DNA of 46,390 bases from an uncultured Methanomassiliicoccales archaeon (GCA_934702355.1 CAKUXX010000012.1:1-46390); one strand, 5' to 3'. Numbered from the stretch's first letter, positions 17,744 to 26,282 are shown. Translations and numbers: made by a program. Notes: a model not told the origin generated them from the letters alone.

Positions 17744-18801
17744 AATCCCCTCATCATCTGATCTGCGACGGTGAGCGCGGCCATCGCCTCCACTACGGAC
17801 ACTGCCCTGGGGACGATGCACGGGTCGTGTCTTCCTGTGACGCTGACCGTGTCGTTCTCCTCTGTCCGCAGGTTAACCGTGTCCTGCGTGATGCCTATGG
17901 ACGGTGTCGGTTTGAATGCAGTTCTGAATGTGACCATGGCGCCGTCGGACATCCCTCCGACGATGCCTCCGAGGTGGTTGCTCTCGGTAACTATCTTACC
18001 GTTGTCGAAACGGTAGGCATCGTTGCTCTGGGATCCCTTCATCCTGGTCAGTCCGAATCCGTCTCCGAATTCGATACCTTTGCATGCAGGTATGCCGAAC
18101 ATCGCTCTGGCAAGCTCTGCATCCAGAGCATCGAACCATATCCCGCCGAATCCTATGGGGAGGCCTGAGATCATACACTCGATCGTGCCTCCGACGCTGT
18201 CGCCTTCGGAACCGGCGGCCTCGATGGTCTTGCGCATACGTTCGTTCAACTCCTCAGTGCAGGCCCTGGTCGGGAATCCCCTGGATGCCATCGCATCGTC
18301 GAAGTCGCGGATCGAATCGTCTGTGACGTCGTATATGGATCTAGTGAACGCCGCTACCTCTATGCCCTCTTCCGTCAGGTATTGTTTGGCTATGGAACCT
18401 GCGGCGACGATGGCCGCAGTGAGCCTTCCGGAGAACTGACCGCTTCCGCGAAGGTCGTGGTCCCTGAACTTCAGCAGTGCGGGGAGGTCCGCATGGCCCG
18501 GTCTCGGGGTCTCGTAGAACCCCATGTACTTCGAGCCGTCCGTGTTGCCGTTCGCTATCTTGATTAGGATCGGATTCCCGTCTGTGACACCGTCTATGAC
18601 GCCCTGGACAAGATCCGCCCTGTCCTCTTCGCGTCTTGGGGTGCCTATCTTGCCCGTGGGTTTGCGGAGGGCCATCTCCTCTGCTATCTTATCGGCGTCT
18701 ATGCGGAATCCTGCGGGAATCCCTTCGAGTATGCCGCCGACGCACGGGCCGTGGCTCCTTCCGAACAAAGTGAATTTCAATCTCTCTCCAATGGCATACA
18801 T
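17740..18801 (-). CDS. aroC: Chorismate synthase
   Basis: Converts EPSP to chorismate using reduced FMN. It has 353 residues, the usual length. Family signatures seen are FTLFGRSHGPCVGGILEGIPAG at the N-terminus, the RPGHADL motif, and GRHDPCIVPRAVSVVEAM near the end. An open frame extends 24 codons upstream, but the ATG at 18801 matches the family start and has a GGAGTGA Shine-Dalgarno. It lies 5 bases after aroA and overlaps tyrA by 4. Confidence 0.97.
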   Translation of the reverse strand: MYAIGERLKFTLFGRSHGPCVGGILEGIPAGFRIDADKIAEEMALRKPTGKIGTPRREEDRADLVQGVIDGVTDGNPILIKIANGNTDGSKYMGFYETPRPGHADLPALLKFRDHDLRGSGQFSGRLTAAIVAAGSIAKQYLTEEGIEVAAFTRSIYDVTDDSIRDFDDAMASRGFPTRACTEELNERMRKTIEAAGSEGDSVGGTIECMISGLPIGFGGIWFDALDAELARAMFGIPACKGIEFGDGFGLTRMKGSQSNDAYRFDNGKIVTESNHLGGIVGGMSDGAMVTFRTAFKPTPSIGITQDTVNLRTEENDTVSVTGRHDPCIVPRAVSVVEAMAALTVADQMMRGL

Positions 18802-18806
18802 GTCCT

Positions 18807-20060
18807 TCACTCCGATCTCAATCCTATCGCGGCCATCTTCTCGGGGAATCCAGGGAAGGAGACCGCACAGCATTCTGCGTCATCCATCTCCACAGGCCCC
18901 TTGCATACGAGGGATGCAACTGCCGCGGACATCATGATGCGGTGGTCTCCGTTGTGGACTATGCTGCCGCCGGTGAGCACCGGTCTGCCGTGTATCACGC
19001 ATCCGTCGTCTCTCGGTTCGGCGGAGCCTCCGATCGCATTGATCATATCGACCACGGTCTTGATCCTGTTGCTTTCTTTGAATTTCAGTTGCGGAGCACC
19101 GTACAGGCGGCTGTCGCCTTCTGCTGTGGAGAGTAGTACCGCGACAATCGGGAAAAGGTCGGGGATATCCCCCATGTCAATCTCGCATCCTCTCAGTTCC
19201 GATCTCGAGACGGTTATCCTGTCTTTTTCAACGGTGACGTCGGCACCGACCCTCCTCAGGATGTCGACGATGGCCTTGTCTCCCTGCGGGTCGTCCAGGT
19301 CCACGCCTGTGACGGTGACCTTTCCGGATATGGCGCCGGCCACCATGGGGAATGCCGCGGATGAGAAATCCGCCGGTACCATGTAGTCATGGGGGTGGTA
19401 CTTTTGGTCACCTTCGATCAGGAATCTGTTCCCGTCCCTGGTTATGGTCGCTCCGAACAGGCGCATCATATGTGCGGTGACCTCGAGATACGGGGCGGAG
19501 ACCATGCTCCCCTCCACCGTCACGGCGGAGTCATTCCTCAGCATCGGAGACACCATCAGCAGGGATGTGATGAACTGCGAGCTCACTCCGCCGTCTATGG
19601 ATACGTTCCCGCCTCTGTTGGGTCCGCATACCCTCACTGGGGGGAGTCCGTTCTCGGACTCGCAGGATGTTCCCGTCTGGGACAGGGCGTTCAGAAGCGG
19701 ACCCATAGGGCGCTTGCGCAGGGAATCGTCCCCGGTGATGGTCACGGGCGTATCGAACATCGATGCCAATCCTGCCATTATACGCATGGTGGTACCGGAA
19801 TTCTCCGCGTCCACAATGTCGGGGGCATGGAGAGCTCCCCCGGTGATGACGATCCTTCCGTCATCCTCTCTGACATCGGCACCCATTGCACGGCAGGCCG
19901 ACAGTGTTGCCTTGGTATCCGCCGACAACAGGGCGTTGGTTATCTCCGACTCCCCGTCGGCCAGGGATGCCAGGAAGAATGCCCTATGTGTATGGCTCTT
20001 GGACGGAGGGGGAGATATGGTCCCGTCGACGGTCCCTCCTGTGAATGTGATATGTGTCAT
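18807..20060 (-). CDS. aroA: 3-phosphoshikimate 1-carboxyvinyltransferase (EPSP synthase)
   Basis: Adds enolpyruvate from PEP to shikimate 3-phosphate. It has 417 residues, organised as two inside-out β/α domains. Motifs are PPSKSHTHRAFFLASLADG, NSGTTMRIMAG and DGGVSSQFITSLLM, with the C-terminal catalytic region LKFKESNRIKTVV. The start ATG at 20060 overlaps the shikimate kinase stop (ATGA). An in-frame GTG at 20069 is less likely. It is the fifth gene of the operon. Confidence 0.97.
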   Translation of the reverse strand: MTHITFTGGTVDGTISPPPSKSHTHRAFFLASLADGESEITNALLSADTKATLSACRAMGADVREDDGRIVITGGALHAPDIVDAENSGTTMRIMAGLASMFDTPVTITGDDSLRKRPMGPLLNALSQTGTSCESENGLPPVRVCGPNRGGNVSIDGGVSSQFITSLLMVSPMLRNDSAVTVEGSMVSAPYLEVTAHMMRLFGATITRDGNRFLIEGDQKYHPHDYMVPADFSSAAFPMVAGAISGKVTVTGVDLDDPQGDKAIVDILRRVGADVTVEKDRITVSRSELRGCEIDMGDIPDLFPIVAVLLSTAEGDSRLYGAPQLKFKESNRIKTVVDMINAIGGSAEPRDDGCVIHGRPVLTGGSIVHNGDHRIMMSAAVASLVCKGPVEMDDAECCAVSFPGFPEKMAAIGLRSE

Positions 20061-20896
20061 TGTCCGCACCTTGTCTCGGTGATTATCGTTTCGGAAGGGT
20101 CCAATCCCATTCTCTCAGCGAATTGTCTCCCTTCTCCTTTGGGAACCACTATCGCGACAGCAGGTCCCGATCCGGACATGCCGGCGCCTAACGCGCCCAT
20201 CTCGACGGCCCTGTCCGCTATGCCGTTGTCGACCCCCGATGCTTCGGATATCAGACGGCCGTTCAGCGTCATGGCCGCGAAAGGATCGTCCATGGCTATG
20301 TCTATGGCCGGTCTCAGTTCAGAAGCTATCGAATGCAGTCTGTCCAGCGGAAGGCCGGTCTTCCTGATCTTGAACTCTGGGACGTGTATGATCACGTCGT
20401 AATCTCCGATTTCCCTTCTGTCGATGACGGTGTCGCTGCGGTTGTCCGTCATGACAAGTCCTCCGAGACCGCATCCGCATGCATCATCGAAGGATCCGGT
20501 CACAGTGACCTTGGCCTCTCTGGCGCATTGCACGCCCAATCTGATCAGCTCAATCTGGTCCATATCATGTCCAAGCTCATCGAAGACCGCACGAAGTATC
20601 GCATTGCATGCGCAGCTGGAGCTTTTCAGACCTCTGGACACAGGGATCTGGGAATCGGTATTGAGGGTCCAATCGGCAGGTTCCTCGACACCGGCCGCCT
20701 CGTACGCCTTCCTGACGCATATGCGGGCCATCTCCGTATTCTCGGAAACGTCGTTGTTGATCCTGACCGTTCTCCCGTTACCCTCCGGAACGAATGTCGC
20801 ATCCGTCCTGAGCGCGACCCCTATGGTCGCACCGATGCCGCACGGCATGGCGTTGATGACGGTGATGGAGCCGTGGGACGATCCCCTTCCGGTCAT
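20057..20896 (-). CDS. Shikimate kinase, archaeal GHMP type
   Basis: Phosphorylates shikimate at the 3-hydroxyl using ATP. It is of the archaeal GHMP superfamily, unrelated to bacterial AroK. It has 279 residues. The ATP-binding loop is PVSRGLKSSSCACNA, the N-terminal segment AMPCGIGATIGVAL matches the family, and the C-terminal glycine motif is GAGMSGSGPAVAIV. The start ATG at 20896 overlaps the AroD-AroE stop (ATGA), although the open frame runs further upstream. It is the fourth gene of the operon. Confidence 0.95.
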   Translation of the reverse strand: MTGRGSSHGSITVINAMPCGIGATIGVALRTDATFVPEGNGRTVRINNDVSENTEMARICVRKAYEAAGVEEPADWTLNTDSQIPVSRGLKSSSCACNAILRAVFDELGHDMDQIELIRLGVQCAREAKVTVTGSFDDACGCGLGGLVMTDNRSDTVIDRREIGDYDVIIHVPEFKIRKTGLPLDRLHSIASELRPAIDIAMDDPFAAMTLNGRLISEASGVDNGIADRAVEMGALGAGMSGSGPAVAIVVPKGEGRQFAERMGLDPSETIITETRCGQ

Positions 20897-22200
20897 CGGA
20901 GCTGCCTCCTCATGATATCGAAAGCACCTTCCCTTCCGGTCCAGAGTCTGAACGATTCCGCACCCTGTCCTGCCAGCATGTCGGATCCGCGGGCGATTCT
21001 GCACCCGCGGGCGACGGCCTCTTTGATCAGAGGCGTCTCGGAATAGACCATGTCGAACACGGTCTGCTCCTTCGTCAGTGATGAGATGTTTATGGGGTAA
21101 GGTCCGTCGGAGTACATGCCGACCGGGGTGCAGTTCACCACGATGTCGTACATCATCACCGATACGGACGAAGGCTGTCTGAACGTCTCTCCGAACTCGC
21201 GGGCCAGTTCCTCTCCGGATTCCCTGTTGCGTCCGGTTATGGTGACGTCGGCGTTATGCTCCTTCATGAAGTACGTGCATGCCCTGGCAGCTCCGCCGGA
21301 GCCCATGATGAGGACCCTGCGGTCATCGGGATCCGTTCCGGAGACATCCAATGCCGCGGCGATCCCGTCCACGTCCGTGTTGTATCCTGTCAGGATGCCG
21401 CCGTCGTTGACGATGGTGTTCATCGCACCTATCGCGGAAGCATTCTTGTCGACGCGGTCCACATGGTCCATTATCTCGGTCTTGTAAGGGATCGTGACAT
21501 TCATCCCGCGGATGTCGTATGCTCTGATGACCTCTTCGATCTGGTCTATGCGATCGGTCTCGAACGGGAGGTATATCCCGTTGATGCCGGCCTCTTTCAG
21601 AGCGGCATTGTGCATCGCGGGCGACCTGCTCTTCCCGAGCGGATTTCCCAGAACGCCGAGCACCATGCAGTCATCGCCCAGGGAGAGCATCCGGTCGACG
21701 CTGAGCTGACCGGGAGCAGTGGGTTCGCTGACGTATCCGAAGGAGAACTCGTTTCCGAGCACCGACTGTCTTATCCTGGTGACGGTCCCGAGGGCGCCCA
21801 TGCCGAGGAGGACATGCCTGCCTTTGACGGACCCCGATGCATCGTATATGCTGATCAGGTCCCTCAGGCTGTTCACTTTGAAAGCCCCCTTCCTGATGTC
21901 GGCATCCATGGAATTCAATATGGACGCTATCTTTCCGGAGCCGGGAGTGGACTCATAGTCGTGGTATGAGCCGATGATCCCGATGTCGGTGTCCGGGCGG
22001 TCCTGCATGCCTATGTCAATCAAGCCTTTGAAACCGGATGGAAGGATGCCGAGGTCGACATCTCCGCGGAAGGTGACGATGGTCTCCCTGTCCCCAGTAT
22101 CCGGGATGCGGTCCAGGAGGTCCGTGCGGATCTCTACCATGTCGGCCTTCCCGGACATCTCCAGATCCGAGGCGGTGCCGAGGGAAGCGCAGACTTTCAT
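20893..22200 (-). CDS. aroDE: Fused 3-dehydroquinate dehydratase (type I) / shikimate dehydrogenase
   Basis: One 435-residue polypeptide carrying two consecutive steps. Residues ~1-190 are a type I dehydroquinase: catalytic Glu/Arg in MVEIRTDLL, histidine in GSYHDYE, and the Schiff-base lysine in GAFKVNS. Residues ~200-435 are an NADP-dependent shikimate dehydrogenase: LGNPLGKSRSPAMHNAAL, catalytic lysine in NVTIPYKTEI, aspartate in YNTDVDG, and the nucleotide loop MGSGGAARA. The start ATG overlaps the DHQ synthase stop by one base (TGATG). The fusion is continuous with no frameshift. AroD-AroE fusions are known in plants and some bacteria; I treat this as a genuine fusion. Confidence 0.95.
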   Translation of the reverse strand: MKVCASLGTASDLEMSGKADMVEIRTDLLDRIPDTGDRETIVTFRGDVDLGILPSGFKGLIDIGMQDRPDTDIGIIGSYHDYESTPGSGKIASILNSMDADIRKGAFKVNSLRDLISIYDASGSVKGRHVLLGMGALGTVTRIRQSVLGNEFSFGYVSEPTAPGQLSVDRMLSLGDDCMVLGVLGNPLGKSRSPAMHNAALKEAGINGIYLPFETDRIDQIEEVIRAYDIRGMNVTIPYKTEIMDHVDRVDKNASAIGAMNTIVNDGGILTGYNTDVDGIAAALDVSGTDPDDRRVLIMGSGGAARACTYFMKEHNADVTITGRNRESGEELAREFGETFRQPSSVSVMMYDIVVNCTPVGMYSDGPYPINISSLTKEQTVFDMVYSETPLIKEAVARGCRIARGSDMLAGQGAESFRLWTGREGAFDIMRRQLR

Positions 22201-23213
22201 CAGATCTCCCTTATGGTCTCTTCGATCTTCATTCCGAAGTGCCTTCCGCCGGATTCGAGCCTTCCGAGAACGCGGTCTCCCTTCTTGAGTTTGGATACGG
22301 AAACGGCGGAATCCTTGGTCACGAGCTTCACGGTCTCGGCATTCTGGAGTATCGTGGAGTATTGGGATGTGCCGTCTGTTGCGGTGACGAGGACGAACGG
22401 TCTCTGTTCTATCTTGCATCTTCCGACAGCGGACAGGCGGGTGGAGCCGTCTCTGGAGACGAGCACCACGGGTTCGCCGGATTTGAGCTCGCCAAGGTAT
22501 CTGGTCCTGCCTTCGGGTCCGAGGACATATGCATGGACAGCTCCCGCATTGACCCTGAACGGTCTGGCATTGACGTATCCGTTGTCCTCGCTCTCGGATT
22601 GGATGAGGAAAAGGCATGATGCCTGGGAGCCGATGAGCATCCCCTCTCCCGGGACCATCATCGATACGGTGTCGACGCATACGCGGTCGCCCATCTCGAT
22701 GTTCCTCACATCGGTCACTTCCAGTTCGGTGAGATCGACATCCTGTCCCCCGGAGACGATTCCCGAGAACTGCCTCACATCTGCCGGATCCCGGACCGAT
22801 ACCACGATGCCGTCGACCCCTTTCTCCAGGGTCTGCAGGTAGAGCTTCGCCTGCTCCCTGTCGGAGGCACAGGCCAGGATGGCAGTGCCGGAGTCCTTGA
22901 ACCTGGCTATCAGGTTCTCGAGAGGTATGACAGTCCAATCGGAAGAATCGAGGATCACGCCCTTCCTCTTGCCGGAGAGTGACATGGCACGGTCCTGGTC
23001 GGCAGGGGTCTTCAGTTCCACGAGTTCGTAGTCGTTTCCTAGTTTTCCGTCGTCGTTGACGATAAGATCGATCTTCCCAAGTTCGGAGAAGTCCTCATCC
23101 CCGGGCCTGATTATGGCCGTCTCGATGCCACTTTCCAGAGCTGACAGTATGAGTTCCTTGCGGACGGTCTTGTCGTCTGGCAGATCGGCGCGTATCCAGA
23201 TCATCTTGTCCAT
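22200..23213 (-). CDS. 3-dehydroquinate synthase type II (archaeal)
   Basis: Second enzyme of the archaeal aromatic route. It oxidatively deaminates and cyclises 2-amino-3,7-dideoxy-D-threo-hept-6-ulosonate to dehydroquinate with NAD. It has 337 residues and is homologous to MJ1249, not to bacterial AroB. Family features are the N-terminal WIRADLPDDK, the central DVRNIEMGDRVCVDTVSMM, the GEGMLIGSQASCLFLIQSE segment and the VNAGAVHAYVL strand. It follows ADTH synthase by 9 bases and overlaps the fusion gene. Confidence 0.95.
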   Translation of the reverse strand: MDKMIWIRADLPDDKTVRKELILSALESGIETAIIRPGDEDFSELGKIDLIVNDDGKLGNDYELVELKTPADQDRAMSLSGKRKGVILDSSDWTVIPLENLIARFKDSGTAILACASDREQAKLYLQTLEKGVDGIVVSVRDPADVRQFSGIVSGGQDVDLTELEVTDVRNIEMGDRVCVDTVSMMVPGEGMLIGSQASCLFLIQSESEDNGYVNARPFRVNAGAVHAYVLGPEGRTRYLGELKSGEPVVLVSRDGSTRLSAVGRCKIEQRPFVLVTATDGTSQYSTILQNAETVKLVTKDSAVSVSKLKKGDRVLGRLESGGRHFGMKIEETIREI

Positions 23214-23222
23214 TGTATCAGC

Positions 23223-24014
23223 TCACAGGTTGTCCTTCTTGGCCTCTTCGACGGTGTATCCGCGGAGGACGATGTCGCTGATGGCATGGGTCATGGCCTC
23301 CACGTTCCTGTGCTGGAACACGTTCCTGCCTATCGACACACCATGACCTCCGGCCTGGATCGAGTCGTACACCATCTGCAGGATGTCGTCATCGGAGTTC
23401 ATCTTGGGTCCTCCGGCGATGACTATGGGGGCGAGGGTGCTCCTGACGACCTCTCTGAACGAATCTATGTCGCCGGTGTAGCTGCACTTGACTATGTCCG
23501 CACCCAGTTCGGTGGCGACACGTGCCGCATGGGCGATGGCGTGGGGGTCGTATGAATTCTGTATCTTCGGTCCGCGCGGGTATGCCATGACGAGAAGGGG
23601 CATTCCCCATTCGTTGCATTCCTTGGACACCATCCCTAGATCGGACAGCATCTGAGGCTCGGTCTCGGCACCTACGTTGATGTGAACGGATACGGCATCG
23701 GCTCCGATTTTCAGAGCCTCCTCCACAGTGGCGACAAGGACTTTGCTGTTGCTTGTCACTCCTATGTCGGTGGATGCGGAGAGATGGAGGATGAGACCGA
23801 TGTCCTGTCCGCTGGTACGATGACTGTATGGTATGAGCCCCTTGTGCATCAGCACTGCGGTGGCGCCGCCGTTGGCGACATCGTTTACTGTCTTCTTCAT
23901 GTCAAAGAGTCCCTCGGTAGGCCCTATGGAAACTCCATGATCCATTGGTACTATGACACAGTTCCCTGTGTTTCTGTCCATTATCCTCTCAAGTCTGATG
24001 CTTTTGCCGTACAT
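23223..24014 (-). CDS. 2-amino-3,7-dideoxy-D-threo-hept-6-ulosonate (ADTH) synthase
   Basis: First enzyme of the archaeal aromatic pathway, a class I aldolase-type TIM barrel joining aspartate semialdehyde to a sugar-derived fragment. It has 263 residues and is an MJ0400-like FbaB/DhnA homologue. Evidence is the N-terminal IVPMDHGVSIGP, LMHKGLI, HINVGAETEPQML, the Schiff-base lysine in GADIVKCSYTGD, and IAGGPKM. Its position at the head of the aro operon separates it from the fructose-bisphosphate aldolase reading of the same family. The ATG at 24014 follows an AAGGTGAAACGG Shine-Dalgarno region; the frame is open further upstream. Confidence 0.93.
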   Translation of the reverse strand: MYGKSIRLERIMDRNTGNCVIVPMDHGVSIGPTEGLFDMKKTVNDVANGGATAVLMHKGLIPYSHRTSGQDIGLILHLSASTDIGVTSNSKVLVATVEEALKIGADAVSVHINVGAETEPQMLSDLGMVSKECNEWGMPLLVMAYPRGPKIQNSYDPHAIAHAARVATELGADIVKCSYTGDIDSFREVVRSTLAPIVIAGGPKMNSDDDILQMVYDSIQAGGHGVSIGRNVFQHRNVEAMTHAISDIVLRGYTVEEAKKDNL

Positions 24015-24050
24015 CCGTTTCACCTTGCTACGTGCTAACACGCGACATTG

Positions 24051-24058
24051 TATTTTAA
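24051..24058 (-). promoter_or_regulatory. TATA box of the aromatic operon
   Basis: TTAAAATA on the minus strand about 40 bases before the ADTH synthase ATG. This would start the whole seven-gene transcript near 24028. Confidence 0.55.
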
Positions 24059-24072
24059 TCCTGTCAAGGTCT

Positions 24073-24103
24073 GCAACGCAAGCGCGCCTTCGACGTTGCG
24101 CTT
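24073..24103. repeat. Interlocked inverted repeats upstream of the aro promoter
   Basis: GCAACG (24073-24078) is complementary to CGTTGC (24094-24099), and AAGCGC (24080-24085) to GCGCTT (24098-24103). The two pairs cross each other. The element sits just upstream of the aro TATA box, where archaeal activators or repressors bind. Its role is unproven. Confidence 0.35.
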
Positions 24104-24193
24104 CGTTTTTTAACCCATCGCATGTTTCGTGCGACGCACCCATTCATATCAAACATATATGAATTACGGGAATGTATGTCGGGAGTAGTAATC

Positions 24194-24202
24194 TTTTTAT
24201 GT
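24194..24202 (+). promoter_or_regulatory. TATA-like box for tRNA-Ala
   Basis: TTTTTATGT, centred about 29 bases before the first base of tRNA-Ala. Confidence 0.4.
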
Positions 24203-24226
24203 AACCCATGACTACGGCAGATTGTT

Positions 24227-24300
24227 GGGCTGGTAGATCAGCTGGTTAGATCGCTTGCTTTGCAAGCAAGAAGTCGCGAGTTCGAATCTCGCCCAGTCCA
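24227..24300 (+). tRNA. tRNA-Ala (anticodon UGC)
   Basis: The acceptor GGGCTGG pairs with CCAGTCC, including the G3·U70 wobble that is the alanine identity element. The anticodon stem CTTGC/GCAAG closes TTTGCAA, giving anticodon TGC. The T arm GCGAG-TTCGAAT-CTCGC is perfect. CCA is not encoded. It is tail to tail with the alanyl-tRNA synthetase gene. Confidence 0.96.
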
Positions 24301-24421
24301 CTCTCTTTCTGTTATGATTCTTTGATCGTTGTTCCATAGGCCTTTTGTTCGGTCCGTAAACGGTGGAACCGCCAAACATTCTGAAGGTCAGAGTAGAAAA
24401 AAGAGAGAAAAGGGGGAAAGG

Positions 24422-24438
24422 GCCCCGCATAGCGGGGC
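24422..24438. terminator. Bidirectional terminator between tRNA-Ala and alaS
   Basis: GCCCCGC-ATA-GCGGGGC is a perfect 7-bp stem. It is followed by TTTT on the plus strand and by a long T-rich run on the minus strand after the alaS stop, so it can serve both convergent units. Confidence 0.65.
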
Positions 24439-24453
24439 GTTTTGGAAGAACGA

Positions 24454-26232
24454 TCAGTCGAACTTTCCGACGACCGCTTTGATCCTGCGGACTCCGGCTG
24501 CGGAACTCTCCTCTTTCTTGATCTTGAATCCCTGGAGTTCGGATGTGTTGGAGACGTGAGGTCCTCCGCAGATCTCACAGGACACATCGCCTATGGTGTA
24601 GACCTTGACCATCTCTCCGTACTTGTCTCCGAACACACCGATGGCTCCGCGCTCGCGTGCCTGCTCGATGGGCATCTCCTCGCAGACCACGGGGATGGCG
24701 GCTTTGATGGCCTCGTTGACGTAGTTCTCGACGGCCTTCAGCTCTTCGGGGGTGCACTTCCTGTCGAGGTTGAAATCGAATCTGAGCCTCTCGGCGGTGA
24801 TGTTGGAACCTTTCTGCTGGATGTCCGGGCTGACGAACTTCCTGAGGGCTGCGTTCAGAAGGTGTGTGGCGGTGTGCAGCTTGGTCGTTTCGACGGCGTG
24901 GTCCGCGAGACCTCCTTTGAACTGCTGGTCCGCACCCATCCTGGAGTTGTCCTGGTGGGCCTTGAACCTCTTCTGGAAGTCATCGATGTCTACTTCCTTT
25001 CCCTGTTCCGCGGCAAGCTCCTGAGTGAGTTCCACGGGGAATCCGAATGTGTCGTAGAGCCTGAAGACCATCTCTCCGTCAAGCGTTTTGGAGTCGCCGC
25101 TCTCGGCGATCATCTCGTTGAATCTCCTGAGACCTTTGGTGAGCGTCTTGTGGAACTTCTCCTCCTCGGCGGTGATGTTGCTGAAGATGAAGTCCTTGTT
25201 CCTCTCGAGCTCGGGGTATGCGGGCGAATAATCCCTGACGACGACCTCTGCGACCTTCTGCATGCAGATGTCATCGACTCCGAGTTTGGACAGGTATCTG
25301 CTGGCCCTCCTTATGAGACGCCTGAGGATGTATCCCTGTCCGATCTTCGCGGGCACGACTCCGTCTCCGAGCATGAAGGTGGCGGCCCTGAGGTGGTCGG
25401 AAACGATCCTGAATGCACGGGTCGTCTCGGGATCGTCCTTGTATTTCTTTCCGGAGAGCTCCTCGACTTTGGAGATGATCCCGGAGAAGAGGGATGTGTC
25501 GTAGACGGTCTCGACACCGTTCAGGATACGGAGGATCCTCTCGAGTCCCATTCCGGTGTCGACGTTCTTCTGTTTGAGGGGTGTGAAGTTACCGTCGGCA
25601 TCCTTGAAGTACTGCATGAAGACGTTGTTCCAGATCTCGGTGTACTTCCCGCAGTGGCAGGAGGGTCCGCAGTCGGGTCCGCATTTCGGCCTTCCGTCAT
25701 CGAAGAATATCTCCGTGTCGGGTCCGCAGGGTCCGGTTTGGCCTGCGGGTCCCCACCAGTTGTCCTCCCTTCCGTAGAAGAAGATCTGGTCATCCCTCAT
25801 GCCGTGGCTTTTCCAGAGTTCTGCGGTCTCCTCGTCGCGGGGGATGTTGCCCTCGCCGGCGAAGGCGGTGACAGCAAGATGGTTGGGGTCGATGCCGAGG
25901 ACCTTGGTGAGGAGCTCGTAGCTCCAGGCGATGGATTCGGTCTTGAAGTAATCCCCGAGGGACCAGTTGCCGAGCATCTCGAAGAAAGTGAGGTGGCTGG
26001 CGTCTCCGACCTCATCGATGTCCCCTGTCCTGACGCATTTCTGGAAATCGGTCAGTCTCTTCCCTGCGGGGTGCTTCTCTCCGAGGAGGTAGGGCACGAG
26101 CGGATGCATGCCTGCCGTGGTGAAAAGAACAGTGGGGTCGTTCTCGGGTATAAGGGGGGCGGAACTGATCTGCGCGTGTCCCTTTTCTTTGAAGAAATTG
26201 ATGTAAGTGTCTCTCATCTGTTGAGCGTCCAT
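24454..26232 (-). CDS. alaS: Short alanyl-tRNA synthetase without the C-terminal (C-Ala) domain
   Basis: Charges tRNA-Ala. The 592 residues cover the class II catalytic core (LFTTAGMHPLVPYLLG, FFEMLGNWS, motif 3 DTGMGLERI). They also cover a cysteine-rich insertion (CGPDCGPSCHCGKYTEIWN), the tRNA-recognition helical domain, and the editing domain with zinc ligands H453/H457 (HTATH) and C555/H559 (CGGPH). The protein then stops. Ordinary AlaRS continues for ~250-300 residues with the DHHA1-type C-Ala domain, and typical archaeal AlaRS is ~900 residues. The start at 26232 follows an AAGGAG Shine-Dalgarno; an in-frame ATG at 26274 lies inside the TATA box, so it cannot be used. The clean stop followed by a terminator argues against a broken gene. 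Confidence 0.92.
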   Translation of the reverse strand: MDAQQMRDTYINFFKEKGHAQISSAPLIPENDPTVLFTTAGMHPLVPYLLGEKHPAGKRLTDFQKCVRTGDIDEVGDASHLTFFEMLGNWSLGDYFKTESIAWSYELLTKVLGIDPNHLAVTAFAGEGNIPRDEETAELWKSHGMRDDQIFFYGREDNWWGPAGQTGPCGPDTEIFFDDGRPKCGPDCGPSCHCGKYTEIWNNVFMQYFKDADGNFTPLKQKNVDTGMGLERILRILNGVETVYDTSLFSGIISKVEELSGKKYKDDPETTRAFRIVSDHLRAATFMLGDGVVPAKIGQGYILRRLIRRASRYLSKLGVDDICMQKVAEVVVRDYSPAYPELERNKDFIFSNITAEEEKFHKTLTKGLRRFNEMIAESGDSKTLDGEMVFRLYDTFGFPVELTQELAAEQGKEVDIDDFQKRFKAHQDNSRMGADQQFKGGLADHAVETTKLHTATHLLNAALRKFVSPDIQQKGSNITAERLRFDFNLDRKCTPEELKAVENYVNEAIKAAIPVVCEEMPIEQARERGAIGVFGDKYGEMVKVYTIGDVSCEICGGPHVSNTSELQGFKIKKEESSAAGVRRIKAVVGKFD

Positions 26233-26274
26233 GACGCACACTCCTTGGTTATGTTCGGCAATTAAGAAATCCAT

Positions 26275-26282
26275 TATTTATA
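26275..26282 (-). promoter_or_regulatory. TATA box for alaS
   Basis: TATAAATA on the minus strand. Transcription should start near 26252, leaving a leader of ~20 bases that contains the Shine-Dalgarno. Confidence 0.6.

Noticed and set aside
24442..26265. 607-codon plus-strand open frame opposite alaS
   Set aside because: Antisense shadow of the synthetase, which carries all catalytic and editing motifs; the shadow shows no motif.
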